A DNA stretch of 64,000 nucleotides from the NCBI RefSeq assembly GCF_963975415.1, contig NZ_CAXBGN010000001.1:186001-250000 (forward strand), in the 5' to 3' direction. Source of the DNA: Kriegella sp963975415 (GTDB taxonomy: Bacteria > Bacteroidota > Bacteroidia > Flavobacteriales > Flavobacteriaceae). A program made the translations under genes and the position numbers. Shown in pieces: positions 60,914 through 64,000 of the stretch. Position 1 is the stretch's first letter. Every line of letters starts with the position of its first letter. The notes beneath the pieces are model-generated. The model did no database searches and was not told the origin of the DNA. It saw nothing but the letters and a program-made list of their open reading frames with translations.

Positions 60914-62179
60914 ATGTCCTTTGAACGTATTCGTGAAAAACTAAACATCTTGGCCGATGCCGCCAAATATGACGTTTCCTGTGCTAGTAGCGGTAGAAAC
61001 CGTAAGAACACCAACAAGGGCCTTGGCAACAGCAGCGCCATGGGCATTTGTCACAGTTATACGGAAGACGGGCGTTGTGTATCGTTGCTAAAAATACTAT
61101 TGACCAATCATTGTATTTTCGATTGTGCCTACTGCGTAACGCGGAAGAGCAATGATATTAAGCGGGCTGCTTTTAAAATTCAAGAGGTGGTTGACCTTAC
61201 TATTAATTTTTATAGGAGAAACTATATCGAAGGTCTTTTTTTAAGTTCCGGAATCTTCAAAAATGCTGATTATACCATGGAGCGTTTGATTGCCGTAGCC
61301 AAAAAACTTCGGTTAGAAGAAAATTTCAACGGATATATCCATTTGAAATCCATTCCGGATGCTTCTGATGAACTCATGTATGAAGCCGGACTTTATGCGG
61401 ACCGACTTTCCGTAAACATAGAAATTCCGACCATTTCAGGTTTGAAGCTTTTAGCTCCAGATAAAAAACATGAAGATTTTACCAAGCCCATGCGAAAGGT
61501 AAGTAGTGAGATTATAAAGTACCATGATGAACGCAAGATTATAAAAACTACCCCCAAATATGCTCCGGCAGGTCAAAGTACCCAAATGATTGTAGGGGCC
61601 ACAGGTGAATCGGACCGTGACATTATGTACACCGCCAATCACTATTATGGTGCTTATCAAATGAAAAGGGTGTATTATTCTGGTTACGTACCAGTGGCTA
61701 ACGATACCCGCCTGCCCTCTATGGGATCTCAAGTGCCTGTATTGCGTGAGAATAGATTGTATCAGACGGACTGGTTGATGCGCTTTTACGGATTCAAAGT
61801 AGAAGAACTATTAAATAGTGAGCATCCAAACTTGGATAGGGATATCGATCCAAAACTGGGTTGGGCCCTTCGAAACCTACATCTTTTTCCTGTTGACATT
61901 AATCGCGCCGACAGATCAATGTTGGCCCGTATACCGGGTGTGGGCATGCAATCGGTCTCAAAAATCTTGAGCGCAAGGCAATTTCGAAAGTTGAACTGGG
62001 AACATTTAAAAAAAATAGGTATTGCCATCAATCGCTCTCGATACTTTATTGTCTGTGACTCAAGACAATGGGAGTACAGGGATTTACCAGCAGAAAAAAT
62101 TAAAGGAATGATTTTACAACACTCCAAAAGCAAATATAAAGACCTTATTGGTTCACAACTTAAACTTTTCAATTCATGA
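60914..62179 (+). CDS. Radical-SAM DNA modification/repair protein (rSAM_link_UDG type)
   Basis: A 421-residue radical SAM enzyme of the TIGR03916 type ('putative DNA modification/repair'). The Fe-S motif is Cys67-x3-Cys71-x2-Cys74 in NHCIFDCAYC. C-terminal HhH-like helix LARIPGVGMQSVSKILSAR (about 337-355) would bind DNA. The family is related to spore photoproduct lyase and usually sits beside a UDG-like or DUF4130 gene. The exact lesion is not known. Start ATG lies 26 bases right of the third operator, so repression by the S24 protein would block it directly. Overlaps the next gene in ATGA. Confidence 0.9.
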   Translation: MSFERIREKLNILADAAKYDVSCASSGRNRKNTNKGLGNSSAMGICHSYTEDGRCVSLLKILLTNHCIFDCAYCVTRKSNDIKRAAFKIQEVVDLTINFYRRNYIEGLFLSSGIFKNADYTMERLIAVAKKLRLEENFNGYIHLKSIPDASDELMYEAGLYADRLSVNIEIPTISGLKLLAPDKKHEDFTKPMRKVSSEIIKYHDERKIIKTTPKYAPAGQSTQMIVGATGESDRDIMYTANHYYGAYQMKRVYYSGYVPVANDTRLPSMGSQVPVLRENRLYQTDWLMRFYGFKVEELLNSEHPNLDRDIDPKLGWALRNLHLFPVDINRADRSMLARIPGVGMQSVSKILSARQFRKLNWEHLKKIGIAINRSRYFIVCDSRQWEYRDLPAEKIKGMILQHSKSKYKDLIGSQLKLFNS

Positions 62180-63012
62180 CACATTACAACACAATCGGAA
62201 ATGATATAGATGTTTTGCTAAAAGGCAGCGGCTCGCTATTCGGAAAATCTAAAATACTGACTTATGACGGTAGTTTCAATGGATTTTTAACGGCCGTCTT
62301 TAACGTTTATGAGGAAAAAATAACGGTAGCCGGTATACAACGCGAAGGAGAAATTCAAAACGCCCTTTTTGCCGATAACGAGAAGGTTTACACGAATAAC
62401 AATAAAGCCAAACGGGTCTGGAAGGGAATTCAGGCAAAAAATCAACAAGCCCTTAAGAATATTTATTTCGCTTTTTTAAGTGAGAAAAAAGGCATTGAGC
62501 TAATGCTGCTACATTATATTCAAAAAATGTTTGTCAATAAGAATACCTTGCATATGGACTTCTCGGATGCGACGGTACTTAAGATTTCGCAATTGGCCAA
62601 AAGCGTAGGGCGTGAAAAACATCGTATGGAGGCTTTCGTTCGCTTTCAATTGACCAAAGATGGTATTTATTTTGCCAATATCGAGCCTGATTTCAACGTA
62701 TTACCATTGATAAGTAAACATTTTCGAAGTCGATACGCTGATCAACAATGGATTATTTATGACATAAAACGCAAATATGGCTTATATTACAATGGAATAT
62801 CCATGGAACTTATTTCGCTTGATGTCGCCGAGATATACACCAATAGCATTCGAAAAAGTGATCGTTTCTTAGAAGACGAGTACGACTATCAAACCCTCTG
62901 GAACAATTACTTTAAAAGCACTAATATCAAAAGTCGTATCAACAAAAAACTGCATACACAGCACGTACCAAAACGGTATTGGAAATATTTAAGCGAAAAG
63001 AAGGCGATTTGA
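62176..63012 (+). CDS. DUF4130 DNA metabolism protein (radical-SAM partner)
   Basis: A 278-residue protein of the TIGR03915/DUF4130 family, whose members occur almost always beside the radical-SAM repair protein. Seen are the N-terminal LTYDGSFNGFLTAVF (about 27-41), a middle helical region and the MEAFVRFQLTKDGIYFANIEPDFNVLPLI block (about 153-181), then FRSRYADQQWIIYD. No UDG domain is fused, unlike some relatives. Overlaps the radical-SAM gene by four bases. Confidence 0.9.
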   Translation: MTHYNTIGNDIDVLLKGSGSLFGKSKILTYDGSFNGFLTAVFNVYEEKITVAGIQREGEIQNALFADNEKVYTNNNKAKRVWKGIQAKNQQALKNIYFAFLSEKKGIELMLLHYIQKMFVNKNTLHMDFSDATVLKISQLAKSVGREKHRMEAFVRFQLTKDGIYFANIEPDFNVLPLISKHFRSRYADQQWIIYDIKRKYGLYYNGISMELISLDVAEIYTNSIRKSDRFLEDEYDYQTLWNNYFKSTNIKSRINKKLHTQHVPKRYWKYLSEKKAI

Positions 63013-63074
63013 TTATTTTCAACCTCTTTCTTTGTTGTATTTTGTTATGGATACTACGTATAATGAAAGATTAA

Positions 63075-63602
63075 TCATTTTGATTTGTCGCCAACGAAGT
63101 GATCACTCTGATTTTTAAATAGTATATTAAAAGTCGTAAGGCTTCCGTAGATCCGGGTTATATACTGCTGAAGATCAACTTTTTCTTGATCATCCAGATT
63201 TTTGCTGGCATTGATTTTTTGTTCCATAACGCGAATACGATCACGAACCATTACTATTTTATGAAAAAAAGTATCTATGGGTATAGACTTGTTGGAAAGG
63301 TTGGGATCGCCAGGTTCCAAAACAAGGTTTCCTTTTTTCCATTTATCAGCAATTGGGGTAAGCGAAGAGACATCGCTCCATTTTCTCAAAATAGTGATAA
63401 GGGACTGCTCCACTTCGGAAAAACTGACGGTATCAACATCATCATACAAGGCTTCGATCACTTCGAATTCAGAATCTAAATGAATTGTTTCCAATCCTTT
63501 ATCAATAAAAGAGACCCAATAATGTTTTGATGTAATGTTCGTAACTACGCCTTTACCGAATTCAGCGTGATCGATTCGTGAACCTATGCCTAAAACCTGC
63601 AT
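63075..63602 (-). CDS. Hypothetical protein with SH3/Tudor-like N-terminus
   Basis: A 175-residue cytosolic protein. The first ~50 residues (GSRIDHAEFGKGVVTNI...YWVSFIDKG) resemble the small beta-barrel found at the C-terminus of PcrA/UvrD helicases and other nucleic-acid-associated proteins; the rest is helical. No family name known. It is divergent from uvrA. A role near DNA repair is suggested only by position. Confidence 0.6.
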   Translation of the reverse strand: MQVLGIGSRIDHAEFGKGVVTNITSKHYWVSFIDKGLETIHLDSEFEVIEALYDDVDTVSFSEVEQSLITILRKWSDVSSLTPIADKWKKGNLVLEPGDPNLSNKSIPIDTFFHKIVMVRDRIRVMEQKINASKNLDDQEKVDLQQYITRIYGSLTTFNILFKNQSDHFVGDKSK

Positions 63603-63699
63603 ATCATGATTTTTATAATTAAGGGCACTAATTTAGAACTAACACACCAATTAACAAAGATATAAATACACGCCGATTTATTATTAACCCTCAAAATCG

Positions 63700-63707
63700 T
63701 AACTTTG
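63700..63707 (+). promoter_or_regulatory. -7 element of uvrA
   Basis: TAACTTTG fits TAnnTTTG and lies 17 bases before the uvrA ATG. No GGAATATWTCC operator is seen here. Confidence 0.6.
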
Positions 63708-63724
63708 CAACTTTGCTTTGAAAA

Positions 63725-64000
63725 ATGATAAACTACGAGGAGAATATAGAGGTTAAGGGCGCTCGTGTCCATAATCTCAAAAACATAGATATTACCATTC
63801 CGCGCGAAAAACTGGTGGTTATCACGGGGCTTTCGGGAAGTGGCAAATCATCCCTCGCCTTTGATACAATATATGCAGAAGGACAACGGAGATATATTGA
63901 AACTTTTTCTGCCTACGCCCGTCAATTTCTGGGCGGATTAGAGCGCCCCGATGTTGATAAAATAGATGGCCTCTCCCCTGTTATTGCCATAGAACAAAAA
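63725..64000 (+). CDS. uvrA: Excinuclease ABC subunit A, 5' end only
   Basis: The first 92 codons of UvrA, cut by the window edge. Signature start VKGARVHNLKNIDI, Walker A TGLSGSGKSSLAFDT (about 34-48), then YAEGQRRYIETFSAYARQFL and DVDKIDGLSPVIAI, all diagnostic. UvrA loads UvrB at bulky lesions in nucleotide excision repair. Start ATG at 63725 gives the canonical N-terminus. Confidence 0.97.
   Translation, partial: MINYEENIEVKGARVHNLKNIDITIPREKLVVITGLSGSGKSSLAFDTIYAEGQRRYIETFSAYARQFLGGLERPDVDKIDGLSPVIAIEQK

Noticed and set aside
60062..63012. Prophage origin for the S24 repressor region
   Set aside because: No integrase, portal, tail or lysis genes are near; the repressor faces repair genes instead.

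Overview
The window looks like chromosome of a marine-type member of the Flavobacteriaceae (Bacteroidota). The evidence is: repeated TAnnTTTG -7 promoter elements with no obvious Shine-Dalgarno sequences; lipoproteins whose lipobox Cys is followed by an acidic, surface-export-like stretch (CSNDDD, CSKDDD); a MutS2 without an Smr domain; a fused alpha/beta 2-oxoacid dehydrogenase E1; and families typical of this group (DUF6340, DUF1835, DCC thiol oxidoreductase, TPR-HTH regulators). No tRNA, rRNA, CRISPR array or intact insertion sequence was seen.

Layout. 1-5.2 kb is an AT-rich island. It holds the last codons of an upstream gene, a 704-residue antiphage-type reverse transcriptase, a compact structured intergenic RNA candidate with an ACACACA stretch ending in a strong intrinsic terminator, and a nuclease protein joining a Cas4-like and a DEDD exonuclease domain. 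Together the first parts look like a type 3 defence reverse transcriptase system (DRT3) cut by the window edge. The island ends in about 900 bp of odd, mostly non-coding DNA bounded by an imperfect direct repeat. 5.3-11.7 kb is core-like: a four-CHRD surface lipoprotein, a hibernation factor, a YceI protein, a TerC membrane protein and an MscS channel. 11.7-18.1 kb is an eight-gene leftward cluster in which a type III polyketide synthase, methyltransferase and flavin oxidoreductase are joined to a private ACP, ketosynthase, dehydratase and enoyl-reductase-like SDR. A methylated or oxidised phenolic lipid or quinone is the likely product class.

18-36 kb holds an OmpA/lipocalin pair, the fused E1 dehydrogenase, a 2-oxoglutarate-type oxygenase with a SUI1 factor, a nucleoside phosphorylase, uracil-DNA glycosylase, a serine beta-lactamase-fold hydrolase, a thioredoxin-fold protein with a damaged-looking start, a CitE-like/SGNH-like pair and MutS2. 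At 36.2-40 kb a cholesterol-dependent-cytolysin-family lipoprotein lies divergent from a membrane TPR-HTH regulator. Their shared 311-bp gap carries phased copies of TATGGACAAA, suggesting direct control.

40-60 kb is mostly housekeeping and envelope metabolism: tandem alpha/beta hydrolases, a dicarboxylate symporter, chorismate synthase, an LpxH-like phosphoesterase, an FAD/Fe-S oxidoreductase, a TlpA protein, a beta-propeller lipoprotein, rhomboid, an LpxL-like acyltransferase, a fatty acid hydroxylase, a GlmM-like mutase, an ACP phosphodiesterase-like protein and gamma-glutamyltransferase. 60-64 kb is a DNA-repair block. A LexA-like S24 repressor faces a radical-SAM/DUF4130 repair pair across three palindromic operators, and uvrA starts at the right edge.

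The best candidates for undescribed biology are the DRT3-like locus with its RNA, the hybrid type III PKS/type II FAS cluster, the cytolysin with a replaced C-terminal domain and phased operator boxes, the S24-controlled repair cassette, and a 12-14 bp palindrome (core ATCGTATACGAT) that recurs at five places irrespective of reading frame.
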